Shown: positions 37,701 to 46,225 of the stretch, piece by piece
Layout of the letters: each line of letters opens with the position of its first letter
Position numbering within the stretch: position 1 is the stretch's first letter
DNA from: Candidatus Neomarinimicrobiota bacterium
GTDB taxonomy: Bacteria > Fidelibacterota > Marinisomatia > Marinisomatales > TCS55
Assembly (NCBI GenBank): GCA_018651745.1
Contig: JABIDL010000030.1
Coordinates: 4,850 to 68,849 of the forward strand
DNA: 64,000 nt
Direction: 5' to 3'
Notes under the pieces: model-generated
Seen by the model: the letters and a program-made list of their open reading frames with translations, nothing else
Told to the model about the DNA's origin: nothing
The model's database searches: none
Position numbers and translations under genes: made by a program

Positions 37701-37745
37701 TCAAGAGATGCTGTTTTTAAAGGCAAGGTCTCTTTTTTAAAGTGA
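34713..37745 (+). CDS. Large secreted repeat protein with type IX sorting domain
   Basis: A 1010-residue protein from the ATG at 34713, directly after the LVIVD gene; signal peptide MNHPIKHTKILVSSIFLIVFLFGQ. Many imperfect repeats carry a WSDxRNGNxDVFAQK-like phrase (WEDYRFDSTDPTYFIQKI, WSDARISAENLDIYAQRI, WADFRNGDAFSIYGQRI), suggesting a beta-propeller or beta-solenoid. The C-terminal 90 residues form a type IX-like sorting domain: AYPNPFNGIISIPIQ, ISIYNVLGRQVYD, ASGIYLYQIQ, FLK end. Expected at the cell surface. Function unknown. Confidence 0.75.
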   Translation: MNHPIKHTKILVSSIFLIVFLFGQTDAWQANGVAIRQGVHIEWQKTTCPGSVGSAIMIWSDTRNGNRDVFAQKVSFTGDVFWGTGGVPVTELPGRQEDPVAIEDNAGGAFIAWVDYRFDKEGDIYLQHINSDGNSVLDNLGIAICNVAGKQGSINMCTDSSGGVFITWQDGRNGLDEDIYGTHVDYNNNVGHPGIGVAIIEASGTQGPKSIEYAGDGDAFVVWSDARISAENLDIYAQRIHQDLSLQFDVGGLPIANTMELETRPKVTFMSGVKSCVVWQQGSGITEVVYQVVDTSGLVLSNEKPLTKDPASKAGPRVKRGTGGTVFASWEDYRFDSTDPTYFIQKISNDGSILWDSAGVPLDSIYNTQDGARFSGDENGGVVFVWERGTFPDKDIVAQHFDSFGNRILPDSGLAISNANGNQDSPIITSDEVVGQFVIFSDVSGGSIDLKTQLIDDMNTIGFSENGITVIEGLDGDINYVRAETMENGQVVLAWEDNRYGKVLFANYILEEGSDSTEPNGKQIGFASFHSDPLINEPVFTNSYGSFYTGIYDKSSGVALSRVNRLDMNLINQWDSTGIYLNNGSDQINLHLTPHISGVACVWSEIRNVWDYDIYFTVLGDDGNILEAENTIANESVNEFVELVFQLPDGDYMVLWQEGHWNAGVLKYIRLNSSGTPASGWVSSGKVLSHSGDASNLIGTMNHDSTEIILVWENRFSATKKDIYSQTIDLDGNTLFGEDPLILTEAINDQRSPSIALDENTAAFVSWADFRNGDAFSIYGQRIDVENRSLIDSNILICCDQDTFYRDNPDVIAFGDDSFFITWEDERGSAVDDPLLSGGLDIYGAKVVNGLVQNQIIIAAEYHDQKSPKIIPIGGIDSNAWFLYWQDYRSSGKADLVNLYGQVLLIDPNMNINSHTVPIEFRVGPAYPNPFNGIISIPIQTHSSAPIRISIYNVLGRQVYDAILIPNHPGEMTFNWTGEDIFGREVASGIYLYQIQSRDAVFKGKVSFLK

Positions 37746-37748
37746 TTT

Positions 37749-40064
37749 ATGGTAAACAAATTTATATTATGTCTGTTTGCCTTGAATTGTGGTCTTTTTG
37801 CCGAGCCGCTCGACCCGCGCTTTCACTCGTTTAATGAAATAAAATCCTTCCTCGATTCGCTCGATCAATTAGAACAATACGAGGATATATTTCGTGTGGA
37901 TACGATTGGCTACTCCGGCGCCGAAACTTTGCCTATACTTGCGGTGAAAATTTCCGATAATGTTCACATAAAAGAAGATGAACCAAGAGTATTATTTCTT
38001 GGACAATGCCATGCAGAAGAAATACTTGGTGTGGAGGCAGTATTGGAAATGATTTTGACACTACTGAGTCCACCCCCCCCTATGGCAAGTCATGTTCAGA
38101 TTTTGCGACAGGAAATTGAAACATGGATCATTCCCACCTACAATCCGGAAGGCTTAAATGTGGTTCATTCGGAAATGGATTTAAGCTATCGAAAAAACAA
38201 ACGCGATTTCAGCCCGACCGGGCCGACTCCCAACGGTGTGTTTGATTTTGATCCGAGTATCGGTAACGATGTGGATGGTGTGGATTTAAACAGGAATTAC
38301 GATTTCAATTGGTTTTTTGGTGATTCGTTTTTAGTTAATGATCCAACGGATTATGCTGCCCATTATGATTATTATCGTGGTCCTGAACCTTTTTCAGAAC
38401 AGGAGACAAAGGCTATTCGTGATTTTGCATTGGAACAGGATTTTCTTTTTTCCATTGCGTGGCACAGTGCTAGATCGGGGCGTTATTCTGAATTGGTGAT
38501 TTCATCTTGGAAATGGGCAGAAGGGAAAAATACCCCGGACAATAATGCTCAAAATACCATTGCCGATGCATTGGCTGGAAACCTTCAAAAAGAGTACAGT
38601 GAAGATTTTTACCAGTCTGAGCAGAGTGTGTCACGTCGGGGGAATGCTCACGATTGGTTTTATACTGCAACGGGTTGTTTTCAATATCTTGTTGAGTGTG
38701 GGACTGCAAATCTGCAACCCGACAGCGCGTTGATTGAAGATACGATCCAGAGGTTAATCCCTGGAATGGTGTACTTAATGGATCGAACGATTGGTTATCA
38801 AGAAGATGCCGCCCAAATCACCGGAATTGTAACGGACGAATTGGGAAATCCTTTTGAGGATGTGGAAATTATCATCAATGAATTAAACGGTGGTGTTAAC
38901 GATCCGCGCCTGACGGATGAATTTGGGCGGTATCGGCGTATTGTCACTGAAGGCACTTATCAGTTAACGGCGCAAAAATACGGGTATGAACCGGTAACAA
39001 ATACGATCACCGCAAACAACAGTGGAACCACAATACTGGATTTTTCTTTGGATCCGCTAACCGAGGTTAACATCAATTTATCGATCGGGTTTTACCAACA
39101 ATTATGGCACGATGAACATTTCTCATGGATAATGACTAATGATTTTTTTACAGATACAATCATTGTTGATGATGGTAGTAATACATTTGCGATGCCAAAG
39201 GGTAATTGGGACATTCAAACAGTTTATGACGACAGCTATTTTCCGTGGATAAGGAATCTTGAATTGGACTCAGACATGGAAATCAACGTGAGTTTTAGGC
39301 AGAATGTAATTGACACAGTTTTAGGCTTCGGCGATTCGACGATGTGGAACCAAATTGGAGGTGACTGGACAATTGATTCGGGATCTCTTAGATCTCAAGT
39401 TGGTTCTTTCTACAATAATGGAAACAGGGAAGATACCCTTGAAATTCGATCCCGATGGTTTGATATGACCGGAATGCAACAGATTGCTTGTGTAATCAAT
39501 CACCGCTACGAACTTGAATGGGACGTGGATTCCCTGTTTCTTACACTGGTGAACGGACAGGACAGCGTTTTAACAGAATGGTCCGCGACCGACCAGAATT
39601 GGCATGCATTTCGTACGGACAGAATTGTTGCGCGGGATACGTCTGGATTTGACTCAGTCCGAGTGCGGTTAAGGTTTTCACGGGATGCTTCTGTCAATTA
39701 CCGCGGCTGGGAAATAGCATCATTGCGCATCTTGGGTTTGGATGACCCGTATCTGAATGTTACAGAATCAGGCCCTCAAATCCGTTCTTCTTTCTCGGTT
39801 TCCGACCCGTATCCAAATCCGTCATCCGGTATGATTTCCATTGATATGGAGCACATTCAATTTCCGTTGCAAGTAACTATATTTAATCTGCTAGGACAGG
39901 AAATATTCAACCAATCGTTGAATCAGGGATTTAGGGAACAAATTACATGGCAATTGAATTTGTTTAATCAAATGGATGTACCAATAAGTTCAGGTGTATA
40001 TTTCCTGCGCTTTTCTACCTCACACAAGGAGTTCATCAAAAAATGCGTTTACTTGCGGCCGTAA
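37749..40064 (+). CDS. Secreted M14-family zinc carboxypeptidase with sorting domain
   Basis: A 771-residue protein with signal peptide (MVNKFILCLFALNCGLFAEP). Zinc ligands His88 and Glu91 (GQCHAEEILG), His239 (AWHS); catalytic Glu316 (LVECG); substrate Arg in DLNRNYDFNW (Asn181, Arg182). A CarboxypepD_reg-like module (about 355-430, ITGIVTDELGNPFEDVEI) follows, then a beta-domain and a C-terminal sorting domain (DPYPNPSSGMISI, VTIFNLLGQEIF, SGVYFLRF). Digests peptides outside the cell. Its 3' end overlaps the next gene by 22 bases. Confidence 0.9.
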   Translation: MVNKFILCLFALNCGLFAEPLDPRFHSFNEIKSFLDSLDQLEQYEDIFRVDTIGYSGAETLPILAVKISDNVHIKEDEPRVLFLGQCHAEEILGVEAVLEMILTLLSPPPPMASHVQILRQEIETWIIPTYNPEGLNVVHSEMDLSYRKNKRDFSPTGPTPNGVFDFDPSIGNDVDGVDLNRNYDFNWFFGDSFLVNDPTDYAAHYDYYRGPEPFSEQETKAIRDFALEQDFLFSIAWHSARSGRYSELVISSWKWAEGKNTPDNNAQNTIADALAGNLQKEYSEDFYQSEQSVSRRGNAHDWFYTATGCFQYLVECGTANLQPDSALIEDTIQRLIPGMVYLMDRTIGYQEDAAQITGIVTDELGNPFEDVEIIINELNGGVNDPRLTDEFGRYRRIVTEGTYQLTAQKYGYEPVTNTITANNSGTTILDFSLDPLTEVNINLSIGFYQQLWHDEHFSWIMTNDFFTDTIIVDDGSNTFAMPKGNWDIQTVYDDSYFPWIRNLELDSDMEINVSFRQNVIDTVLGFGDSTMWNQIGGDWTIDSGSLRSQVGSFYNNGNREDTLEIRSRWFDMTGMQQIACVINHRYELEWDVDSLFLTLVNGQDSVLTEWSATDQNWHAFRTDRIVARDTSGFDSVRVRLRFSRDASVNYRGWEIASLRILGLDDPYLNVTESGPQIRSSFSVSDPYPNPSSGMISIDMEHIQFPLQVTIFNLLGQEIFNQSLNQGFREQITWQLNLFNQMDVPISSGVYFLRFSTSHKEFIKKCVYLRP

Positions 40065-43000
40065 TTATATCCATCAATGTTTTATTTTCTGCGGATGCAA
40101 ATTTTCGCGGAAAATCAAAAGCAGATTTAACCGGTCAAGCAATTCCGATGGCATTTAAATCATTAGTACAAGCGGAATACGGCCTTGCTGGGAATGACAT
40201 CAATCCGATGCGCGGGACGTATATGATTATTGTTCCGGATGCTTGGGAATCGTACATCAGTATGTTTGCCTCTTTCAAAATGTCTCAGGGATTTGATGTG
40301 ATTGTCAAGAAACAATCTGATGCTGGTAGTTCGGCTGATGAAATAAAAGCGACTATTTCCAATCATCTCGATCAAGATCCACTCTTGGAATATGTACTAC
40401 TAATTGGTGAAGTGAATGAAGGCTCAGGAAGTGTTATTCCTACTTTTTATTATGGTGATGCTAACGATGTTACGGATCAAAAATACTCGCACTTGGTTTC
40501 GGATGATTTCATTCCTGATATTTTTATCGGACGCATGTCGATTACATCTGTAACAGAATTGATGGTTATAACACAAAAGACGATCCAATACCATCGTGAT
40601 CCCCTGGCGTTCAACCCAGATTGGTTGAACAAGGCGCTAGTTGTCGCCGGAAATTACAGCAATTCAATTCCGATTCCGACTACACCCAAATGGACTTCCT
40701 ACTGGCTACGGGATGAACTTTTAAACAACGGCTATGCTTCTGTAGATACGGTCTATTATCCCCCGACACAGCAAGGTGCTTCTCAAATATCTGCTTCAAT
40801 TGATGCCGGCGTAGGCATTGTAAACTACCGCGGTTGGGGTGATGCAAATGGATGGCATTATCCCGAGTTTCATGTAAGCGATGTGGCAGGGCTTAACAAT
40901 GGCTGGATGACCCCGGTCTTCACCAGCTTTGTTTGCAATGCGAATGATTTTGGGAACCCTACAGTGCCAACTTGTTTTGGTGAATCGTTAATTCGTGCTG
41001 GAACACCCACAGTTCCGCAGGGTGGCGTTGCCATTATCGGTCCGTCAGATTTACATACGAGCACAAAATTCAATAATGTGATAAATGCTTATATGTTTGA
41101 TGCAATGTTTGACAACGGTGTTACGGAACTTGCTCCGGCAATGCTTGCAGGACAGTTAGGATTACTAACCGAATTCCCGCATTTAGACGGACCGGGTGAA
41201 GGACAAGAATTTTATTTTCACGTGTACAATATCTTGGGCGATCCTTCGCTTTCCATGCACTTGGGTACGCCGGATGTATTTGCGATTGAAGCAGATTCTA
41301 TCTGGTCGGCTGATGGATATATTTCATTAAACGTCACAAATGCCGCCGGGAATCCGGTACGGGATGCAGTTGTCGCAATCATGGCGGATGATTCTCTATT
41401 AGCAAAAGGAATCACAAATTCCAGCGGACAATTTCAAGTTTCGGTGGATCCGGGAGATGCTGCAGCATTGGACATTTACGTGAATAAAAGTGGATTTATC
41501 CAGGGACATGAAGAAGTGTCGATTCATGAATCCGGACAGTCCATTGGATTTATTGGATACGTCTTGAGTGACAATGGAAACGGGCTTGTAGATCCTGGAG
41601 AAAAGGTGGCACTTTACCCAATATTAAAAAATCATTTGGATATCATGATTTCAGGTGGGACCGGAACTGTTTCATCTTCATCCGATATTGAACTTTTGGA
41701 TTCCACCTTTTCTTTTACAGATATTCCGGAAGGAAGTGAAGTGACTGCTACAGATTCTATTGTTTTCCGTTATAAAGGAATGGGATCAATGACTGATCCA
41801 TTGCTTTTATCATTTGAAGCAAATGGGGACGTTGGAAATACATTGGTTTCTGTAAGTGATCCAATTCTCAAAATTGACCTGATTAATACCCCATCACAAT
41901 CAACGGACGGATCTTTATCCATTAGTCCTGATTTAATATTCCACAATTTCAGTAATGCACAACTTGATACAATAAATATCGTGTTGCTCTCTTTGACGGA
42001 TTCAATTTCCATTGATGTTTTTACTACAGAAGTAAAACCACCATTTACTTTGAATTCTTGGGACACCGCTTTTGTGGATTTGGAATATTACAATTTAAAT
42101 ATTGGTGATGTTTCCATAAGCAGTGAGTTATCTCTTGCGATAATATTAACGGATGCAGTTTGGAATAAATTGGATTCTATACGCATTGATATTCCTATAA
42201 ATCCATCAAATGAAAATCAGACAATGAACCCATCGGATTACGGTTATTGGTCCTACGATGATATTGATTCAGGTTATACACAGACACCTGAATTCAACTG
42301 GGTTGAGCTTGATCCTGCTCACGGGGGTTCCGGCGGAACGGAATATGTTTTGGACGACGACGATCACATCCGCGTGGACCTGCCGTTTGCATTCCAATAT
42401 TTTGGGAATTCCTACGATCAGATTACCATCAGTTCCAACGGCTGGACATCCTTCGAAACAACGCCAGTGGATTATTTCTGGAATTTTTCGATTCCCATGG
42501 CGATGGGTCCGAATGCCATGCTTGCGCCGTTCTGGGATGACCTTGAAACCATTGACACGGACGGAGACGACGCAATTGATGTGTGGATAAATGTTTTCAC
42601 AAGATATGACGAATTGGAAGGCCGCTTCATCATTGAATGGTCTCGCGCACTGAACGGTTACGACGAGGCGACAGAAGAGACATTTGAAATTATTTTGTAT
42701 TCCCAGTCCGCCATACCGACAGCAACCGGCGACGGCGTGATTGAATTTCAGTATTACAAGATAGACAATGTGGATGTGACTAAGAATTATTCCACGGTCG
42801 GGATCGAGTCGCCGGACAAGAATGACGGACTTCAAATCACTTTCAATAATACATACGCCGCCGGCGCGGCAGCTTTGGACAGCGGGCGGGTGATTCGATT
42901 TACAACTGAGGCGCCGGAAAATTATGTGCCGTCCTTGAGCGTTGAGGATGACATTATTCCAAGCGGATTCCAACTGCATCCCGTATTTCCCAATCCATTC

Positions 43001-43237
43001 AATCCTTCCACAACCATTCGTTTTCAAATCCCTGTAGGGGCGAGATATATCTCGCCCCTACAATTACGGGTTTACGATATAACCGGAAGATTGGTGGAAA
43101 CATTGGTGGATGGAAACATGCAACCGGGAAGGCACGAAATTGTTTGGAATGCCAAACAACACAGCAGCGGAATGTATTTTGTAGAATTAGGGTCAGGGTC
43201 ATTCCGCCAGACGCAAAAAATGATTCTCCTGAAATAG
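40043..43237 (+). CDS. C25-like secreted protein with sorting domain and in-frame REP insertion
   Basis: A 1064-residue protein; signal MRLLAAVIISINVLFSA. C25-like domain (about 60-400): YMIIVPDAWESYISMFASF, LLIGEVNEG, putative nucleophile Cys298 (TSFVCNANDFG), but the gingipain GHG site reads NYRGWGDANGW. Residues about 735-950 form a beta-sandwich like that of the protein at 25365. The C-terminal sorting domain has FPNPFNPSTTIRFQIP, then residues encoded by a 28-bp REP palindrome, then LRVYDITGRLVETL and SGMYFVEL. G+C rises sharply from about 42240, so the 3' third may be recombined. Activity is uncertain. Confidence 0.78.
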   Translation: MRLLAAVIISINVLFSADANFRGKSKADLTGQAIPMAFKSLVQAEYGLAGNDINPMRGTYMIIVPDAWESYISMFASFKMSQGFDVIVKKQSDAGSSADEIKATISNHLDQDPLLEYVLLIGEVNEGSGSVIPTFYYGDANDVTDQKYSHLVSDDFIPDIFIGRMSITSVTELMVITQKTIQYHRDPLAFNPDWLNKALVVAGNYSNSIPIPTTPKWTSYWLRDELLNNGYASVDTVYYPPTQQGASQISASIDAGVGIVNYRGWGDANGWHYPEFHVSDVAGLNNGWMTPVFTSFVCNANDFGNPTVPTCFGESLIRAGTPTVPQGGVAIIGPSDLHTSTKFNNVINAYMFDAMFDNGVTELAPAMLAGQLGLLTEFPHLDGPGEGQEFYFHVYNILGDPSLSMHLGTPDVFAIEADSIWSADGYISLNVTNAAGNPVRDAVVAIMADDSLLAKGITNSSGQFQVSVDPGDAAALDIYVNKSGFIQGHEEVSIHESGQSIGFIGYVLSDNGNGLVDPGEKVALYPILKNHLDIMISGGTGTVSSSSDIELLDSTFSFTDIPEGSEVTATDSIVFRYKGMGSMTDPLLLSFEANGDVGNTLVSVSDPILKIDLINTPSQSTDGSLSISPDLIFHNFSNAQLDTINIVLLSLTDSISIDVFTTEVKPPFTLNSWDTAFVDLEYYNLNIGDVSISSELSLAIILTDAVWNKLDSIRIDIPINPSNENQTMNPSDYGYWSYDDIDSGYTQTPEFNWVELDPAHGGSGGTEYVLDDDDHIRVDLPFAFQYFGNSYDQITISSNGWTSFETTPVDYFWNFSIPMAMGPNAMLAPFWDDLETIDTDGDDAIDVWINVFTRYDELEGRFIIEWSRALNGYDEATEETFEIILYSQSAIPTATGDGVIEFQYYKIDNVDVTKNYSTVGIESPDKNDGLQITFNNTYAAGAAALDSGRVIRFTTEAPENYVPSLSVEDDIIPSGFQLHPVFPNPFNPSTTIRFQIPVGARYISPLQLRVYDITGRLVETLVDGNMQPGRHEIVWNAKQHSSGMYFVELGSGSFRQTQKMILLK
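43034..43061. repeat. Perfect 28-bp REP-type palindrome inside a coding sequence
   Basis: Arms GTAGGGGCGAGATA and its exact complement, without a central loop. It lies in frame between FQIP and LRVYD of the sorting domain of the C25-like protein. Differs from the copy in the RAYT gene (8331-8358) at one position. REP elements of RAYT systems are typically intergenic; this one is coding. Confidence 0.9.
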
Positions 43238-43292
43238 GAATTTTCCACCGAAATCTGTAATTTTTACCGATTAAAAAGAATGGAAAACTAAA

Positions 43293-43547
43293 ATGAACGT
43301 CACAATTTATACCACATCCCGTTGCCCGTACTGCTCCATGGCGAAACGCTTATTTGATGAGCAGAACATTGAATATAATGAAATCGATATTGAAGCTGAA
43401 AAAATGAGCAGGGAAGAGATGTCTAAAATTGGTAAAGGGTCAACTGTTCCACAAATTTTAATTGACGAAAAACCAATCGGTGGTTATGATGATCTTTTGG
43501 TTTTGTATCAATCCGGGAATCTTGGTTCCAATCAGGCGGGTGAATAA
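43293..43547 (+). CDS. grxC: Glutaredoxin
   Basis: An 84-residue protein with the dithiol active site CPYC (residues about 11-14) and the cis-proline region TVPQILI followed by GGYDDL, the glutathione-binding signature. A cytoplasmic oxidoreductase using glutathione or an equivalent thiol. It sits alone between a secreted protein gene and a lipoprotein gene, with a short inverted-repeat element just downstream. Confidence 0.93.
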   Translation: MNVTIYTTSRCPYCSMAKRLFDEQNIEYNEIDIEAEKMSREEMSKIGKGSTVPQILIDEKPIGGYDDLLVLYQSGNLGSNQAGE

Positions 43548-43550
43548 AGA

Positions 43551-43630
43551 AATTATGTCACTCTGATCCTGACGAAGGGTAACATAATATCAATTCCTAA
43601 TCATGCTTCGTCTAGCTCAGCATGACAATT
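43551..43630. repeat. Imperfect inverted-repeat element between grxC and a lipoprotein gene
   Basis: The left arm (43551-43577, GTCACTCTGATCCTGACGAAG) and the reverse complement of the right arm (43605-43630, GTCATGCTGAGCTAGACGAAG) agree at most positions, enclosing an AT-rich loop. The element fills nearly the whole intergenic gap. It has the look of a small palindromic mobile repeat; it might also form a hairpin in RNA. It contains an in-frame ATG (43603) for the next gene that is unlikely to be the real start. Confidence 0.6.
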
Positions 43631-43638
43631 ATTCTTTC

Positions 43639-44484
43639 ATGAGGTTTTTCTCATTTTCATTGCTTCTCTTTGTCTTTATTTCCTGTGCTGGACATAAATC
43701 AACAATCCGGAAATATCAGGATGTCCAAGCCATGACCTCCCAAGTGTTGAATTATCGGGAAAAGATTCGCGATAATGGAAATGATTTAATAGCGCTTAAA
43801 GGAGCATTGGAACCCACACTTACTTTTTCACTTCGTAAAGATTTTGAACTATATGATGAACTTTCATCCGCTCTCACAGCTATGGATGAAACACACAACT
43901 TTATTCTTGGGAAAGTTCAGATTCAACGCAAAACAGTTTCGATGATTCGAAAAGACTCGAAAGTTTCTTTAGATACAGAAATCCCGGATACTGAAACGAC
44001 ATACGGCGATAATTTTTCAAAACTGGATTCTCTAATAAATGATGCTTTCAATAAACTTAATCGGGACCGAGAAAGGCTCATTAAAGCGTTGAAAAAAAAG
44101 AATAAAAATCTCATCTTTATTTCGAATCAATTGCTCAAATGGAAGCCAACTATTTTAAAACTTCAGGAAAAACGGAAAAATTTTCAACCACGTATTGATA
44201 AATTAACTGAGTCTATTGCGATTGAAATCACGTTTGATAAGGCAGGTGAATCTGTTGAACTTATTTCTCAAAAGACGGCTAAAGTTGATGAAGTAACCCA
44301 ACGCATGATAAAAATTGACAGATATTTTTCTGCAATGGAATCTATTGCAAAAAAGGAAGCTGGCGGGAATGTTTATCTCATTGGGATAGGTAGTAAGAAA
44401 ATGAAATACGAACGAAGGTATCATCAATTTGTCGAAGAATACAGAGACCACCTGAAATCTCTCAATATTTTGCTACCGGATTAA
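43639..44484 (+). CDS. Putative coiled-coil lipoprotein
   Basis: A 281-residue protein. The frame opens at 43603 inside the inverted repeat, but the ATG at 43639 gives a proper signal (MRFFSFSLLLFVFISC, lipobox FISC). The rest is highly charged and helical (RDRERLIKALKKKNKNLIFI, LQEKRKNFQPRIDKLTESI), probably coiled-coil. No domain recognised. Its stop abuts the stop of the convergent metalloprotease gene with no gap. Confidence 0.6.
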   Translation: MRFFSFSLLLFVFISCAGHKSTIRKYQDVQAMTSQVLNYREKIRDNGNDLIALKGALEPTLTFSLRKDFELYDELSSALTAMDETHNFILGKVQIQRKTVSMIRKDSKVSLDTEIPDTETTYGDNFSKLDSLINDAFNKLNRDRERLIKALKKKNKNLIFISNQLLKWKPTILKLQEKRKNFQPRIDKLTESIAIEITFDKAGESVELISQKTAKVDEVTQRMIKIDRYFSAMESIAKKEAGGNVYLIGIGSKKMKYERRYHQFVEEYRDHLKSLNILLPD

Positions 44485-46224
44485 TTATTTAAGATATAAT
44501 ATTTTTTCAGATGTCGTAGTTGATTGCCCAATTGCATTTACAAAATATAAACCGGATGGAGCACGTTCACCGGTTTCCATTCTTCCGTCCCATGTTAAAG
44601 GTGTACCACCTGCTTCTACATTTCCTTCCAAAATCGTTCGAACTGTTTGTCCAATGGAATTAACAATTTCCACTTCCATTTGTTGTGTCTCGGCTATATT
44701 GATTTGAAATGATGTGGTTCCATTGAATGGATTTGGGTAATTGGATTCTATTTTGATTTCACCCGGGAGTAATGGCTCGCCGATTACTGATGGAATTCCA
44801 TCCGTAATCGAAATGGAATAGTCCCAGTCTCCGCCAACAGTATCTTGGCTAACAATTGCAAGCGTCATAGCTATCATTCCGGTTGGATCAATATTGACTT
44901 CGTTTCCGCTGAAGATTGTAATCAAGCCGGTATTATTTTGTAAAATTGCATTCATTTGAAAATCAGCGGTGTAGGTGGAGACTGAAGATAAAACAACTTT
45001 CATAGGATTATCAGATTCGAGTTTGATATACTGAGTTGCATATTTGTTGAGTGATGTACTTGTGACTGAGGATTCAAATCCTTTGATAAAACTCACTGTT
45101 CTATAAATGCCGGGCTCTGAAATTGGATAATCTTCTGCTTCGCTATAAGTGTAGTCACTTGTTTCTGAATCGGAAGTGAGGAGTAGGTTTGCAATTGCCA
45201 TTCCATTGAGTGCCTCTATAAAAGAAAATCCTTGTTCCACCAACGCTTGGTCAATGTTTGATTGGCTAAAATCCGTTTCATCGCTTGGTTGACTTACACC
45301 AATCTCAAAAATCCGCTGCATCGCACTACTTCCACCCATGTGTTCCTCAATATATTGAAAGAAAATGAAAGAGCCGTACCAATGTGTTCCTCCCGCATTC
45401 AAGGAAGTTTGCGGGTACGCAAACCAAGACGGAAGATATTGATAGCAATCGTTAATAGAATCGTAAACCTGCTCTTCCATCCAAACGGCTGTAGCTTCCA
45501 TCAGCCAAGGTTTTTCGTAGGCATTGTACCCAAATTGGATTGCATGAAAAAACTCATGTGCTGCAGTAACCTGAATATTTTCGATCGGTGTGTTGGACGG
45601 GAATCCATCGTAATCATTTCTCATGGCCATATAACTTGTAACTGCCAGCATTTCTGTTCCCTCGCTATTTTCATTATCGCCATTTCCACTGGCAAAATTT
45701 TCAGCTTGAACGTATCCATAATATCCTGCTTGTAGATTGCGGATATAGATATCATAATGGTCAGACCCACCGCCGGAACCATCTGAAGGCGGTTGAACAT
45801 AATTCATATCTAAAAGCTGATTCGTATGAACATTGCTAAAAATTGTTACCATAGAATCAACGTAGTCAGGGATAGAATTTCCATTCAAATCTTCGCTGCC
45901 AACCGAATGGGTTCCATCGGTTGTGTAATGAAATCGAAACATTCCACTATCGGTAAATTGGTCCAGACCATCGGCCTCCCAACGTGTTATGGATGTATGG
46001 TTGACCAATTCTCCGGTAAATGAATATCCCAATTCTCTTAGAGATTCCTTTTGATTTTCGGAAAGTGAATGTCCATGAAGGGCGATATTAAGAAGGTGTG
46101 GAGTTGTATGAATCCATGGATCAGCTGTCGGATTTAAAATGAAATCAGCAGATAATTCTACTGGTCTTTTCTCAGCAGTGACTACAGACAAAAGAGCCAA
46201 AATTAGTAGGAAATATCGTATCAA
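44485..46224 (-). CDS. Secreted MXAN_6640-like HExxH metalloprotease with sorting domain
   Basis: A 579-residue protein with signal peptide MIRYFLLILALLSVVTA. The zinc motif HEFFH (His223, Glu224, His227) is followed by the third-ligand candidate Glu in MEATAVWMEE (about 242-251), as in the MXAN_6640 family of putative metalloproteases. A Ca-binding-like DLNGNSIPDYVD phrase lies at about 112-123. C-terminal sorting domain: YPNPFNGTTSFQI, VEIVNSIGQTVRTIL, APSGLYFVNA, ending in KILYLK. Last gene of a three-gene minus-strand set. Confidence 0.8.
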   Translation of the reverse strand: MIRYFLLILALLSVVTAEKRPVELSADFILNPTADPWIHTTPHLLNIALHGHSLSENQKESLRELGYSFTGELVNHTSITRWEADGLDQFTDSGMFRFHYTTDGTHSVGSEDLNGNSIPDYVDSMVTIFSNVHTNQLLDMNYVQPPSDGSGGGSDHYDIYIRNLQAGYYGYVQAENFASGNGDNENSEGTEMLAVTSYMAMRNDYDGFPSNTPIENIQVTAAHEFFHAIQFGYNAYEKPWLMEATAVWMEEQVYDSINDCYQYLPSWFAYPQTSLNAGGTHWYGSFIFFQYIEEHMGGSSAMQRIFEIGVSQPSDETDFSQSNIDQALVEQGFSFIEALNGMAIANLLLTSDSETSDYTYSEAEDYPISEPGIYRTVSFIKGFESSVTSTSLNKYATQYIKLESDNPMKVVLSSVSTYTADFQMNAILQNNTGLITIFSGNEVNIDPTGMIAMTLAIVSQDTVGGDWDYSISITDGIPSVIGEPLLPGEIKIESNYPNPFNGTTSFQINIAETQQMEVEIVNSIGQTVRTILEGNVEAGGTPLTWDGRMETGERAPSGLYFVNAIGQSTTTSEKILYLK

Positions 46225-46225
46225 T

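Noticed and set aside
42269-43027. 252-codon minus-strand ORF
   Set aside because: It is antisense to the G+C-rich part of the C25-like gene, which has clear domains; the shadow protein has no recognisable features.
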